Source of the DNA: Alligator mississippiensis
Lineage: Eukaryota > Chordata > Crocodylia > Alligatoridae
Assembly: GCF_030867095.1 (NCBI RefSeq)
Contig: NC_081824.1
Coordinates: 86,448,382 to 86,512,381, forward strand
DNA: 64,000 nt
Reading direction: 5' to 3'
The position numbers and the translations under genes were made by a program. The notes under the pieces were generated by a model. It had not been told where the DNA came from. It saw only the letters and a list, made by a program, of their open reading frames with translations, and searched no databases. Each line of letters begins with the position of its first letter. The stretch's first letter is position 1. Positions 10,369-22,986 of this stretch are shown piece by piece.

Positions 10369-10608
10369 CAGTGGTTTTCTAACTTCTTTAGACTCAAGGC
10401 ACCTTACTGTAACTTTTATGAATTGAACCCATTTCACACACTAATTTATTACAGTACTTACCTCCTTGCAAAGGGGCTGTGCTGTGGGGACGGGGAAACA
10501 GCCAGGCAGGGACTAAGCCTGATCCTGCACTTACATGTTTATCTCCTTGCATCTCGCATATGTGCTCAGCACCCCAGGGCACCCAAGCATCCTGAGAGAG
10601 AATCACTG
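10369..10608. mobile_element. hAT (Charlie-like) MITE, 240 bp
   Basis: Starts CAGTGGTTTTCTAAC and ends GAGAGAATCACTG, an imperfect terminal inverted repeat of the CAGTGGTTCTC type of Charlie/MER5-like hAT elements. The 8-bp flanks are CGCTAAAC (10361-10368) and CGCTAAAG (10609-10616), 7 of 8 identical, as expected for an hAT target duplication. No transposase. Confidence 0.8.
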
Positions 10609-10794
10609 CGCTAAAGAGAAGGGCTTGTCTGAAAGCCTACCTCTTTCCAGAACTAAAGCACCCACCCTGGTATTTACAGACAGACTGAAACCATTTCTTT
10701 GATTTAGCCATCTTACGACATTCCACTGGATGCAGATGACTAGTTCGGTCTTTTAAAATGTAGTGGTACTCCCACTCATGTTTTACATAAAACA

Positions 10795-10925
10795 TAATGG
10801 TCAGAGCATTTGCCTAGGAAGTAGAAAACACCAGGTGTAATGCTCTGTTCAGCCTGAAGGGTTCAAACTCAAACTCCCACCTCCCAGAAGAGCACCCTAA
10901 CCACTAGTCTTGAGGCAAAGTTGTC
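10795..10925. repeat. Inverted pair of tRNA-derived SINE heads
   Basis: A sense head (GGTCAGAGCATTTGCCTAGG) is followed at 10858-10925 by the opposite orientation (AGAGCACCCTAACCACTAGT, the reverse of a 'tagTGGTTAGGGTGCTCT' box). Related inverted arrangement at 15005-15150. Confidence 0.5.
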
Positions 10926-11879
10926 AGGAGGTACCTTCCACCCTTTGGTTGATGCTGATACCGCGCTACTGCTCAGCAAAGAATGCAAAATTCACAGAAA
11001 CAGTAACATATAGGGACACCAAGTCTGTGACTCTCAAAACAGATTTAAGTCTGAGACAGGTGCCAAGATGTTGAGATATTAAAATATTGGTTACTTTGAG
11101 TCCTGGTTGGTCACAAGATATCAGGCATAAGAGCTATAATATTGAATATAATATTCTAAGATTTAAATATAAAATATAATTTTGACATAAAAGCAACTGT
11201 AGGCCTTTTTGGCATGCCTTTCTTCCTTTGTCCCTTGCACAGTTTGATTTGTGATAACTGAGGCACACAGGTTTACAGATGAAGGAAGGGAAACAAGACG
11301 TCCTACTAGAATCATTTTTAATAAGCTGTCAATCATTTTTTATCGTTTTTGTTCAGCAAAAAGTGTGGCATAACTGTATAAGGATACATATAAATATATA
11401 ATGATAAAATATAAGGCTTTATCAGCCCATATTTGGGTTGCTCTGCATAACTCGTTCGTCATTTTGACATATGAGTAATATGGCTATTTCATACCCTCAT
11501 ATATGAGACCGCTCCTGATTTTTTAATGTATCATATATCTCCTCTTTATATGTGTCTATATTTACAAACACACATCTACATATACATACACAGTGTAGGT
11601 ACACACACATATATACAAGCTATTTTTGAAGAAACTGCTAAGACATTTCAATACCAGCCAAACATATTTATCTGAGGATTAATCTTCATCTATTGAATCA
11701 GACAAGAACACTGCCATGCATACAATTATTTAATTAGCAGCCAAATCCTCTGCCAGTCAGCAGCCGTTCCAGGCATACTGATGGGGCAGTAGATGCAAAT
11801 CTCACAGTAGTACTGCTTTTTCTCATTACTACTGCAATTAGCACTTAAATTGATGCTTTAAACATACTAATTTCTGGAA

Positions 11880-12060
11880 TAATTCAGGATTTGTATGTTA
11901 CCTGGGATCGCCTCACTGCAGAGATGACACCAGATTGCTACGCAAATTGAAGCACTTTTGAGCCAAATAACCATCATCATATCAGACAGAGCCAATTTGC
12001 ATTTGCTTTTAAAGATAACAGAATGGCAATTTATGCAAATAAATTAAGTAAGTTTACTTC
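11880..12060. promoter_or_regulatory. Possible conserved non-coding element
   Basis: Complex, non-repetitive, AT-rich block with ATTTGCAT at ~11995-12002 and ATGCAAAT at ~12034-12041 (octamer motif in both orientations), ~40 bp apart. Composition and motif density resemble vertebrate enhancers. Inference only; no alignment available. Confidence 0.25.
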
Positions 12061-12749
12061 TGAGTTCTCCCTGAACTAATTATAACAATGTTCTAATTTT
12101 TCATCACATCTAAAACTTGGACTGAAATCAATATGTATTATGTTAGAAATCTGTTGTTGTTAAAGGAGACCTTGTTTTGATTTAAATAATTTTTTATTCA
12201 AAATTTTGATGGTAATTTAGTTAGAAATGAAGATGTTTGTTATAGGCATTTAAATGCCCTCCTTTTTGTTTGCACGATGGTGTTTGGTTTAACAGAAACT
12301 AAACAGTCAACATATATCATTTTTACCTTCAGCTAGGAACAGTTAGAATTAATTTTCTTAATAATACAAGTTTTGAAGTTTTCTTGTGTAGTATATGGGC
12401 ATTACTATACTATTGCCCGGAAGTTATTTAAAAAGACTGCTACAATAAATAAGATAACTATAGACAAAATATTTTGAAGCTGTAGTTTCCTTTCCTTAAG
12501 AAGTGGTGAATATTCGTATGCTTTTTCTCTTTCAGACAGAAATGGAATGCTGGATCTTTTAACAACCTACTTCTCTTAGTAACTGTTTAAAAGTACATTT
12601 CTGGAACTAGCAACCATGACATTTGTGATTATGAGACAATTCTGAGAAGTTTCATAACTGTTGGCAGATAAAAATGGCCTAGTCAAACACCTCCCAGGGC
12701 ACAAAGAACAGTACTGTACTTATATATGAACGAAGAACCAAGCTGGTGT

Positions 12750-13187
12750 TACTGGTTAACAGGGAAGTGGGGTGGGGAGGAACCCACCTCCTGGAACAGG
12801 AGCAACAACCTATGGTCCCACAGGCTGGATCTAGCCAGTGGCACCGCTGGATCTGGCCTGTGGACATGGGACTTTGGAGACAGAGGGCTCTCCCCATGCT
12901 GCTGCAGGGAATAACTCCAGCTACAGGTGGGTCCCAGCCACAGGTATAACAAGACAGCTGGGTGTCCGGGGCAGCTGCAATGCACGGTGGCTTCTGGCTG
13001 CCAGTGTGGTTGTGAGGTTATGGCAGTAGCAGCTACTTTTCTGCCAGCCCCTCAAGCTGGAATCCCGGGATGCTGTCTCAGCCACCTCACCTTAGTTACA
13101 CTACTGGTCCTAGTGCCTGCCACCCACCTGCCTCTAACTTCAAGTAAGTCATTCTGGTTTGTGATCAGAAAAGGTTGCCTACCACTG
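12750..13187. mobile_element. GC-rich hAT-like relic, right end preserved
   Basis: The right end GGTTGCCTACCACTG (13173-13187) is the reverse of CAGTGGTAGGCAACC, close to the termini of the hAT copies at 35243 and 46259. The interior has the 'ggctggatctggcctgtgg' style of these elements. Left end not found; start coordinate is where GC content rises. Confidence 0.45.
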
Positions 13188-13357
13188 CCCTAGAAAATGA
13201 GCTCTATCTTGAATTTAGAGTAATGATATATTACAGTTTTTGCAGAAAATCACAGGATATTTCCAAAGGGATTTAGAGAGATTGTTTCTTCCTCCACTCA
13301 TTTTTCATTCCAGATCACATCTATAACCAATTCTGAACTCATGACAGAAAATGTTAC

Positions 13358-13508
13358 CTGTGTAATGTGTGCAGCTTGCAGCTCGCCATTTACAATGGAA
13401 GCAAAAATGTTTTCTTTTCCTTCACAAGCAGCAATCAGTTCAGGAAGACACTCAATAGGTCCTTGGTAACCTCCACGTGTGGCCTTCCTTTTTCCTTGGT
13501 TCCACTTT
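13358..13508 (-). CDS. ASCC3: ASCC3 coding exon (Sec63 domain helical part)
   Basis: One base plus 50 codons. Acceptor CTTTATCAG, donor CAG/GTAACA. The first base completes an Arg codon begun in the exon at 16155-16306. The peptide reads KWNQGKRKATRGGYQGP, then IECLPELIAACEGKENIFAS and IVNGELQAAHITQ. In Brr2/ASCC3 Sec63 modules this is the helix-loop-helix region: LPEL plus a short helix connecting the helical bundle to the beta-sandwich. The first ~18 residues form the variable basic loop. Reads without interruption. Confidence 0.9.
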
Positions 13509-16154
13509 CTGATAAAGACAGGAGTTAGAAAGCAAATGATTATGCTGATACAGGTTTACAAGGACTATAAAGAATGGTAAAAAGGGAAGGAAGACATAAA
13601 AAAAAAATGTAAGTGCCTAACCCATTTTGCTCAGATGTATTCTACGGAAAATTCACCTGAGGATGAAAAAACATCTTCCTGTTAAGAGCTAAAGTGAAAG
13701 TCTGATTAAGACTGAGCTACCTGGTGCTGAAAATGCAATGTTTAAAAACAGTATCAATTGTTAGGCTAGTATTAGAGTTGCTCAGCATCAAACATTTCAA
13801 TTTTACTTGCAAACCAGTTTAATAATCAGCTAAAGAACACAAATGTTCAAAAAAATCCTTAATGTTACTGATTTGTTTGCAACTTATTTTTATATATGAG
13901 GAACCGACGCTTTGTATTCCACATTTTGAAAATTGAAACTTGTGTACAATGGGGACACCTGTTTTAATGAAGCCACCTGTTTTAATGAAATGATCAGTTT
14001 TGTGAGATGAAAGATTGAAATTCTCATGCTTATATAGCCAGATTCAGATGGTCTCTGAGACCCATGTCACATGTTCACTTACTTGTGTGATGAGATCTGA
14101 TCCATATACCAACTGTGGCTCTTGCTATACTGCATGTGCATGGCAAGATGTGTGATTTTGGGATCAGGGATCAGATCTAAGGGTACTATTACTACTTGCC
14201 AGTACAGGAAGAGCCTGGGATCATGATCCTGCACTCCCCCTACACTAGCAATTTGAAAGCCTCTAGTCCTATATGAACCGGAACAGTCCTGAGGCCAGGA
14301 CCAACAATCAGCTGATTCCTGGTCCTGGCCCTGTGACTATATCGGGGTCTTGAATTGGCTACAGTGAGACCTTGGACTTGTGACTTACAATCAGCTGATT
14401 TCAGCTCTGGAGCCACACAGGAGACTGGAACTAGCTCTGGTTTGTCTCTACTCTGCCACATGTTCAATTTAAGGTGTGATGGAAACTAGGCACAAAAATA
14501 TGCTACATCTTTTGTGGACTATTTTTATGGCTGGTTTCCTGTTTTGTCATGTCATTCATTCCTTGAACATGTGGCAGGTATACTATTTACAGTGTGATTA
14601 ACAAGTTAATCACAACTTAAGTGTAACGTCTGTCAGGGGCGTGAGACATCCAAATGGGACTTAAATGGAACTCCAGTGGTAAAGTTCCAAAGAGCAGTTC
14701 AGTCTGACCCTGCTCTGCAAACCACAAAGCTCAGTATGTAGCCAGATTTAGGGAGTGTCTTTCATTTTCAATTTCTAAGTTCCAGATACACATATTTGGG
14801 TTTCTGAGCATGCCCAGAAACAGTTTAATATAGTCACCCGCATGCCTAACTGCTTTAACACTGTTTTGTGCTTTAATCTGAGCCTAATCTGGGGAGACCA
14901 CAGTTTCCAAAGAGGCACCTGGTCTGTTAGATCTCCTTCAAGTATTCCTAAAACACATACAAGAAGAATTAAATTCAGCTAAAAAATGATAATACTGCTG
15001 CTAACCTTCAGTCCAACAGCCTAATGGATAAGAAACTCAAGGAAGAAGTGGAAGACTTGTGTTTTAGATTTTCTTCAATTTGAGGGGAGTCATACCGATA
15101 GCTCTCACCACTGTCCTAACCACTAGGCAATAAGGCTAGGCTGGGGTCCCTACTCCAGTTTATTTATGCATATTATCTAATAGCCCTTTAATACACAATG
15201 CATAAAGAGTAGTGGGAATGAGGACCCATTCTTTCCAGGCTCCCCATTCTTTTCTGGGGAACATATTAATCATTATGCTACAAAGGCAAGCTCCCTCTTT
15301 TTTTTTTAGCCCTAAGACTCTTGCACTCCTGGCTGGTTGCCAAGTGGTCCAGCATAAAAACAGGAATATGGACAATGTTTCTCCCTGTCTATTCTATAAT
15401 TTGGTAGTTAATCTTGGAAAGTGGGGATATGTACTCAAATCCCTTCAGGCTAAGGGAGGGTAGAATCCAGGTTTCTGCTTTCTGGGAAGGCAGAGGCTTA
15501 GCAGGGCAGCTTTACAACCAGGACAGTGCCAGCTGCCACAGTGCTGATGGTGGCAGCAGAGTCAACTATAGAGGTGACTATTGTAGTGCCCCCCAAAGCA
15601 GTCTGGAGCTACTGCCCAAATTGCTCTCTCTCAGTTATATTACTATTCCTGGGTACACCTCTAACTACTATGCTGTTGGTGAGCACTGCTTCTATCATAG
15701 GCAAGTCTAGCCATTCTGAATTGCAGGCAACAAAGACTCTTGGTACTTACCCTCAGAAGTTGGACTAGACCCAGTGGATACCAAGGGAATGGAAATGCCT
15801 CTTGTTCAGTTTCACTCAGAAGGGGTGGGGATTCAGACATACTTCTATGTTTAGTATTTCTTACTAGCTACCTTTAAACTTTTTGAATCACACATCTATC
15901 CCTTCCTGTTCTTTGTACAGAATATCTAGGCATCCACATTTAGGTGGGAACCCTTCCAAAAATTCATCCCTTATCCATTTTCTGAAATCACACTTCTAGA
16001 AATACAATCTGGTGTTGTCTGAGGTCTGAACCATGTACAAGGTAGTTGAACTTTACATGCTTGAATACTCCAGGACACAATGATGGCATTCAATCATGAT
16101 GAAAAAAAAACAAGTGGAATGACATGATCTGATTATGAATGTTGAGTTACTTAC
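13509..16154 (-). other. ASCC3: ASCC3 intron, 2.6 kb
   Basis: Donor AG/GTAAGT (minus strand at 16149-16154), acceptor CTTTATCAG. Holds a tandem CACCTGTTTTAATGAA doublet at ~13955-13990, an unclassified DNA-element tail at 14.58-14.64 kb (TTAATCACAACTTAAGTG, related to 42.18 kb), and inverted SINE heads at 15005-15150. The rest shows nothing I can name. Confidence 0.85.
15005..15150. repeat. Inverted pair of tRNA-derived SINE heads (second case)
   Basis: Sense box AGCCTAATGGATAAGAAACT, then at 15100-15140 the reverse orientation CTGTCCTAACCACTAGGCA. Same head-against-head layout as 10795-10925, so probably one repeat family with an inverted structure. Confidence 0.45.
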
Positions 16155-16306
16155 CTAAAAAGGTGAAGATGGTGTTGCTCTACATTGGGCAAAGTAAGCA
16201 GGGAAGAGTCATGTATCCATCGCCCTTGGATCACCATCTGCACCAGATTGGTGATATTCAGAGCAGCCACTAGCCATCCATGGTATGCCGCAACATCCAG
16301 CATTGC
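16155..16306 (-). CDS. ASCC3: ASCC3 coding exon (Sec63 domain)
   Basis: 50 codons plus two bases, phase 0 start. Acceptor TTCGCTTAG, donor AG/GTAAGT (perfect). The peptide AMLDVAAYHGWLVAALNITN continues LVQMVIQGRWIHDSSLLTLP and ends NVEQHHLHLF. This is the helical bundle of the C-terminal Sec63 domain: the AMLDVA...GW..(A/V)LN and MVIQGRW motifs are shared by ASCC3 and SNRNP200. The LLTLPN.E.HHLHLF segment is characteristic of ASCC3. Joins in frame to RIC-Q of the upstream exon. Confidence 0.93.
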
Positions 16307-16859
16307 CTAAGCGAACAAGACACAGAAAATAAAGGAATTTAACTACCTCCCTCTTATTCTTTCCAGATGCATACCACTAAGAACATTTATTTTCATGATT
16401 AATATACAAAGATTTAGATTACTATTAAATGGGAATATGACTATTTTTTGAGTCAACTCCAACTGAAGTCAACAGGAGTCTATTGACTTTAATGGGCATC
16501 TGATTAGGTCCTAAATCATCATTAAAATTTACCTTAAATGGAGCAGCAGTATTTGCTGTTAGAAACAAATTCCAAGTTTGGCACTACACTAGTCTAGAAT
16601 ATTACTGAGAATAGCTTCCAGTTCTGTCTACAAGATATACATCTTTTTTACTTGGTTACTTAACAGTAAAATGATAAAGCTACAATTAAATGCAATATTA
16701 ATTTTGAAGGTTTCCCTATCAGACCAAAGTTGGCAAACCAGCAGAATTATTTAAACATATTTGATCTACTTTAAAATATAATGAATATTAAAAGTGTGTC
16801 CTTAAAATGAATATGTGATGACTAATAATAGTACCAAGCATTAGCTAATATTATAACTC

Positions 16860-16965
16860 CCCTTTTACATGAGGAAACTAAAGTACAGAAGCAAAGCAAC
16901 TCCCAAAACCTAATCTAGTGAGTTACTGGCAGAGTTGAGATTAAAGCTCAGAAAGTTTCTCATTT
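16860..16965 (-). repeat. MIR/CORE-SINE relic, antisense
   Basis: ATGAGGAAACTAAAGTACAG ... AGTTACTGGCAGAGTTGAGA has the order of antisense MIR ('gaggaaactgaggcacag ... tggcagagctggga'). Old and diverged. Confidence 0.5.
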
Positions 16966-17407
16966 GGACTAATTGGAAAACAAGAATTCCACATAGCAAA
17001 GCAATTTCAGTTCTTTGTTCTGTATTGGCACAAAACTGAGATCTTTAGAATCTTTCTCCCCCAAAATGTGAGATTAACTTCAAAATGCTCAAACATAATT
17101 ATTAGCTCCAAAAGAAGTAATAACCTGGTGGGTAGGGCAGCCACCTGTGAGACATCCAGGTTCAAATCCTTCAAATCAGATGGAGCAGGACCATGATTCT
17201 GAGTCTGTCATATCCCACCAAGCTATAGTTTGCTCTTGAGCGGGTTTATCTCTCTCATTTTGAGCAGAAATTCCATCCTGAATTTGGTAAATCATCTCAA
17301 AGAACGTTTTATCCAAGCTGATAAATTTCTGTCTGTGAACTAACATTTTCTGACAAAATCAATTTAACTGAATAAAGTCAACCACCTGTTCAATCAGACC
17401 ATACTAC

Positions 17408-18041
17408 CATATTTACTCAAATCCAAGATGAGATATTTTCCCCATTTAACACTGAGGAAAAAAGTTTCATTTTGGATTCAAGTATGAGGCAGTGAGGGCA
17501 CAGGGAGCTGGTGTCTGCCCTCCTGCCACCTCTGCTGTCCCTGGTTGCTCCCCTGCCTGTCTCCCCTCTGCAGCCTTGGGCCCCCTTGCCCCTACCACCT
17601 CTGCACCCCCTGAGCCCCACCTGCTTCTGCTGCATCCCTTTGCTCCACTCCAGCAAGTACTGACCCCACTGCAGCCTGAGGCATGCAGCACGGCCCCAGC
17701 CTGGCCTGATAGCAGTGGCATAGTGGCCTTGACATTTATGAATGGACGGGCAGACATAGGGGGCAAGAGACAGGGGTCAAGCTGCTTGATCCCCCCTGCC
17801 CCCACTGCCTCTTCTACCACCCCTCCCCCCCACACTGCCTGCCCCTACTGCCTCCCCTATCAACCTGCCCTCCTGCCAGTGCTTTCCCTGCTGCAGCAGT
17901 GGGGGAAAAATTTAAGGTGACACTCCAAATATTAGATTGTATATATGGAGAATTGATAACAAAAATGATACATTTTCCATGTATAGAATCTAATTATTGG
18001 GGGTTGACTTAAATTCAAGGTCTTGGATTCAGGTAAATATG
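17408..18041. mobile_element. DNA transposon with CATATTTAC ends, GC-rich core
   Basis: Left end CATATTTACTCAAATCCAAG, right end reverse-complemented CATATTTACCTGAATCCAAG: ~20-bp terminal inverted repeat with 2 differences. A 7-bp repeat ATACTAC flanks both ends (17401-17407, 18042-18048). The centre is a C-rich block with no protein homology visible. Superfamily uncertain; hAT-like by flank length. Confidence 0.7.
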
Positions 18042-18134
18042 ATACTACTTATAACTAAGCCACAGATAGTTTCCAGTTCCATTTGCAATTTTATTTAGTT
18101 AATTTTTAAAATTCAAAAGGATGTAGCTAGCTTA

Positions 18135-18258
18135 AGGTCCAATTCTGCAAAGACCTAAACATATGCTCAGCTTTATGCACTGTGAGTTCCAAGAATTTCA
18201 CTGGGATGCCACAGTGTGTAAATTAAGCATGTGGGTAAGTCTTTGCAAGATTGGACCT
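18135..18258. mobile_element. Palindromic MITE (GGTCCAATyyTGCAAAGAC type)
   Basis: The whole 124 bp is an imperfect palindrome centred near 18197. Arms begin AGGTCCAATTCTGCAAAGAC and, in reverse, AGGTCCAATCTTGCAAAGAC. TA lies next to both ends, compatible with a mariner-type target. Resembles the abundant reptile/bird repeat with 'tgcaaagacttacgcacatgc' arms. A diverged relative may lie at 48945-49052. Confidence 0.65.
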
Positions 18259-19571
18259 ACACTCTTTCAAGTTGGTATAAAAGCATATCTGAGAACTTTT
18301 CCAAAGGATACCAAATCAAAACATTTTTTTCAACACAATATTTTTATACGGAATTCAACTTCACAAATATACTGTAGACTGTGCATATTTTACAACAGTT
18401 GTTTGGATTCACGGGAGCATTTGTAGTTGATGAAAGAGATTCTAGTAAAATATGTTTATTTTGCAAACTGCAATAATAATAATAAACATAGCACTGAGAA
18501 GTCTTTGTTTTAGAGACTGCTAATTGAATTTAAATGTGTATTTTTAAAAGCTAATTGTCAGGTAAGAAATCTGAGGTTTAATGAAAATTTTGGAAAACAG
18601 TTACAAAAACAAGTTCAGGAATGCTCAATAATCATTTTCAGTTTGGTGCTTTTGGAAATATTAGGCAGTGTCCTTACTACTATCTTCCTAATCCACGTTC
18701 TTATGTTTTGGCCCTTGCTACATGTTACATATATTACACCATTAACTGGTTAATTACACAATAAATTTAAACTGGCTACATATACAAAGTAACTATCATA
18801 CAATAAAAATTACTATACAGCTATAAAAAGAGCCAACCAACTATAAAGCTAATGCTTGAGAATGTGTGCAACTCTATAGCTGGTTTCTATCCAGCTTTAA
18901 TTTGAACATGTAGCAGGGCCCTTAAAGATAGAAACCTGTAGTTTCCTTTTTTCAGACTACACTTAAGACATGTTATTTCAAGACAAATGATATTATTTTA
19001 TGCTTCCTTGAGAAAGCACATACTTGCAATACTTCTGACTCATTTTACAGCCCACCAGTGGAATGATGAGAAGCTGTCCATATTAGTCTGTTCATTTAAT
19101 CAAATGTTTTACAGACAAACAAAAGGCAGCATTTACTTAAGGCAAACTAAACAGTGAAATCTTCTTTAAACAAAGGAGTTGTTTACACATGCAGAGCTAT
19201 TTCAATTAAATTACACTGATTCTGAAGAAATGCTCAGTTTAAAGACACACAAGCTGGTTTCAGTAATGGCCAGACACACAGCTTACTTTAGTAGTTTACA
19301 ATGCCATTTCAACAGGTTTTATTTCAGGCCAGGGTGATAAGATCAATGACACACAGAAAAATATTTTAAGTTACCCTAAAATGCCCTGGTTCTGCCCCAT
19401 TTCTCATGAAACTTATGCCCTGCAGCTAATGACATTTTGCAATTTTTTGGGTGGCAGGAACTTATCTGATTTAGGTCTGAAATTTTCTCCATGCCCTACA
19501 TAGACAGATTTGCTTTTACAGATATATATTTGTACCTAAGTATGATATATATACATATATTTGAATGTATA

Positions 19572-19849
19572 CAGTATAACCTCATAATTTCTTGAAAATC
19601 CAGTACTTCATAAACATACATTACATAGGTGAGTAGTGGTGGTCGGTCCTGGAGCAGTGGAGGGGGAAGACTGCACGTGGTAGCTGCTGCCGCCATCCAC
19701 CACCCTGTGCCACTGCTCCACATGTGGCCGCTGCTACCCACCCGACCCTGCTCTGTGACTGGCCGCCACTCTGACTTAAAACGTCTGGAATTTTAAAATT
19801 TCCGGCAGGTGCTTGGTCCCAAGCATGCCAGATTTATAAGGTTCTACTG
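19572..19849. mobile_element. Tigger/pogo-like MITE
   Basis: Left CAGTATAACCTCATAA, right reverse-complemented CAGTAGAACCTTATAAATCT, with TA directly outside each end (19570-19571, 19850-19851), the Tc1/mariner-pogo target. Interior is a GC-rich block of ~130 bp. No transposase. Confidence 0.7.
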
Positions 19850-19994
19850 TATTATCTTGTTAGTACCTTTTAAATAGAATTCTCCAGCTACTTCATATGT
19901 CTTACGTAGCATCTGACAAAATAGGCTGTCACCTATGAAACATCATGCCTTTCTGAACCAGTTAGTTTGTAAGGCCTCATACAAATATTCAGTT

Positions 19995-20095
19995 TCTCCT
20001 GGGAGAGTTGCTGCTCTTCCTGGAGAAACCTAAGGTGCCATCCTGTCCTGACTTTGGTCTGACTTCAAACTAACATGGTTAACTACCTGTCCGCA
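19995..20095 (-). repeat. Interspersed reptile repeat ('GTTAGTC...GGTGGCACC' family), antisense
   Basis: Reverse strand reads GGTAGTTAACCATGTTAGTT, then AAGTCAGGACAGGATGGCAC. Same family as copies at 23965-24085, 25150-25205, 34015-34160 and 45955-46110. Confidence 0.5.
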
Positions 20096-20724
20096 TTTCT
20101 TGGTTTTGTTGTTATGCAGACAAACACGAGATGCATGCAGACATACATCAACTCTTTTCCTAGGCCCTCATACATTAGGCAGAGGCATAAGTTACAATTT
20201 TGGCACCCTGGGTGTGTGAGGGAAACAAGAACTCACCTCCTTGTGCAGGGGCTGCTGTGGTATCAGTGGTGCAGGCTGCTGCCCTGAACACTGGTGGATG
20301 CTGCGGTGGAGGGGCAGATTCCCCAGAAGCATCCATTCTGGCATGCCCTCTGAATCAGTGCTCGGGGACGGTGCCTCCTGCCTGCAACAATTTACACTAG
20401 TGTATCTAGGGCTAGATCCTATTCCATCTATTATGCATTTATGTGGACTTAAGCACTTAAGTATGATTCTATTCCACCCTGTTCAGGTCTCTGGAAATCC
20501 AGTAATGCATCTAATTTTTATAAAACATAGTTACCTTACACTTGAGTCATAAAAATAGCAGCAAGAAGGAAAAGAAACCTTTTCCCTTTTGTGGTAACAG
20601 TTTTTCAGGGTCTCAAGCACGGTGGACTAGAATCTGCCCTCTAATGTTCACTTCTCTTTTCTATTTCTGTCTTTCTGTGTTGCAGCCACACACTTCTTTC
20701 TCTTCTTTTTTCATTTTTTTTCTA

Positions 20725-21010
20725 TTCTGAGGGCATGGGCAGATCTTTTGCTTCATAAATCAGATGGGCAGTGCCAGATTGAGCAGGTGGGCCAGATCTG
20801 GTCCACATCGAAGCTTGGATCCAGCACATATGTGACCCCAATCCAGCCATGTGCCAAATGGCCAGCCTAGCCCCAATCTGGCCAAATGCCAGTGGCATGG
20901 CTTGGGCCTGAGCCCAATCCAGCCCCAACCTGTGGGGAGCTCTGCAGGTTGGATACAAGAATTCCATGGGCTGGATTTTGTCCACAGGCTGAAGAGGATC
21001 CCTGGTCTAA
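20725..21010. mobile_element. GC-rich hAT-like relic
   Basis: Interior 'ggctggattttgtccacagg' text and right end GATCCCTGG resemble the hAT copies with CAGGG ends. Left end and target duplication not resolved. Confidence 0.35.
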
Positions 21011-22986
21011 CTTACACCCTTGTAGTTTTTATCCATGACTTTTTCAAGGAAAGCTCTAAGCTACATTGAGTGAAGTTAAATTGGTTTACATATTTGTTAT
21101 TTGTCTGGTATTTGTATAGATCTTTACAATCCTGGTTATATAGGTATACATTTGTCATCTCCCCATTCCCTGAGTTATCTTTTACTTATGCACTTATCTC
21201 CCTCATTTAATTGCTGTAACTTTTACACAAGTAACAGTATGTACATAATTATTTTGTATACTGCATGAATGGCGATAAAAGTATAGCAATGTGCTCCCAC
21301 TTTGCTGAGTGTTGTCCTTTTTGCAATCTGCTTTTGTTGATACACTCGCAATCACATGCTTTTTACTAAACTAAAATTGGATTTTTTTTTTTTTGGAGGG
21401 GGGGAGTGAGAAGAGATGAGAAGGAAGAGAAAGCAATTTGCAACAAGCCACCCACTGAAGTTAACTGGAGGATCCTTTCAAATAGAAAATCTTACAGAAA
21501 TTGATAGAGGCCTACAGACAGATATCCCGTAGGGAGTAACGAAAGCCTGTGTGTGTGAGACTGTGTTCCACATTGTTACGAGGAATCCACATGGTAAATC
21601 CTCTTTTCCTCCCTATTTTCTGATCCTTCACCCATAGAATTTATTCACAGCATCTCTATCTTGATGTGAAATCCAAGACATTTACATTATGAAGGAGTCG
21701 GAACAATGGTAAAATTGGCTTGTTTCATTTGCTACCTTGGAAACCTACATACTTTCCATTTTCAGCTAAGTGTAAAACATACAGATGCTTGATACTCGAA
21801 TGGAAATTGATATTCCTGTAAATACTCAAGCTAACAAATTGAACCATCCCATTTTCCAAAGCGGGCATATATAAAACCTGGCAGCTAACTAGGGGAAAAA
21901 ATGCAACTGATCTACTATTTCCAATAATTACTACTAGTAGTTATTTATATCATCAGGTCCCCCATATCTCATGAATAAGGTTTATTATTTCTTGTTTTCC
22001 CTTTTTTCTCATTCCCTATCACAGCTCATCATCATTTATTATTATTTGTCAGCATTCAACTTGACTTTTTATGTGCTTTGAAAAATAATTCTAACATAGC
22101 TAGTCTTACCCCCATAAACCATTTAAAATGTTCAGATAATCTGATAAAATATAAAGAAATATACAAATTGAAATCCATAATGAAATCTTGCAGGAAGTCA
22201 TTTTCTAAATTTCATATACATGATAATAGGCTAAGTTAGTGTTCCACATGAAAAAATGGGATCTTCTTATTTTAATGTTACAAGGATTTCAGGATAAAGC
22301 TGGAAATTTGTTATATCTATACGATTTTTCTGTAAAAGTGGAAGTGTGAGAAATTATGCAATAAATGTTCTAGTTGCAAATTAAAACAAACAGTTTATGG
22401 TAAATTAAAAAGCAAATGAAAATACTTTTGATTCCCTTGTTAAATATAAAAGAGAAGAGTGAATGAATAAAGGAATAGGAGAGCACACAGAATACATATT
22501 ATCTTCCACTTTGTTGTGAAGAAGGGAAGAGAGATGCAGTCACATAGATCTTTATGAAACATTAGCACCTTAGCTTGTAAGCCTTCCAAACCAGGGACCT
22601 TGTCTTTCAGTCTCTGAACTACCACAGACTGCTCCTTTGATTACATACATGACAGGACAGTAAAGATGAAGTGTTGTACAGTGCTGTTTTGGCCTTTGTC
22701 TCATTAAATTTGACTAAACAATACTGAAGTGACTGGAAGTTCATGTTCTATATAAAATTTGAAGATCTGATATTCAGTAACTGGGGACTTAATTCACTGT
22801 ATAATGATATCCAGATTTAAGTATCCAAAAGATCTGAATAATATTTGATTTCCAGCACAAAAAATTGGGTTTTTTTCTCTCTCACCTCCTAAAGAATGGA
22901 TCCTATATAAGATCCCTAGCATGTACTTCCATATGACTGTTTCCACTAAGGAGTTTTCAAAGAGTACTCGCGTGACTGTTTTTCAA

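Larger units (their letters stand above)
6330..13357 (-). other. ASCC3: ASCC3 intron, 7.0 kb
   Basis: Contains a Harbinger-like transposon (7256-8074), three GC-rich DNA-element relics (8.2-8.6, 9.1-9.8, 12.75-13.19 kb), a hAT MITE (10369-10608), inverted SINE heads (10.8-10.9 kb) and a possible conserved non-coding block (11.88-12.06 kb). The remaining stretches (6.33-7.25, 11.0-11.85 and 12.06-12.7 kb) are AT-rich without recognisable features. Confidence 0.85.

Noticed and set aside
17492..17920. 142-codon proline/alanine-rich ORF
   Set aside because: Lies in the C-rich core of a DNA transposon with clear terminal repeats; compositional.
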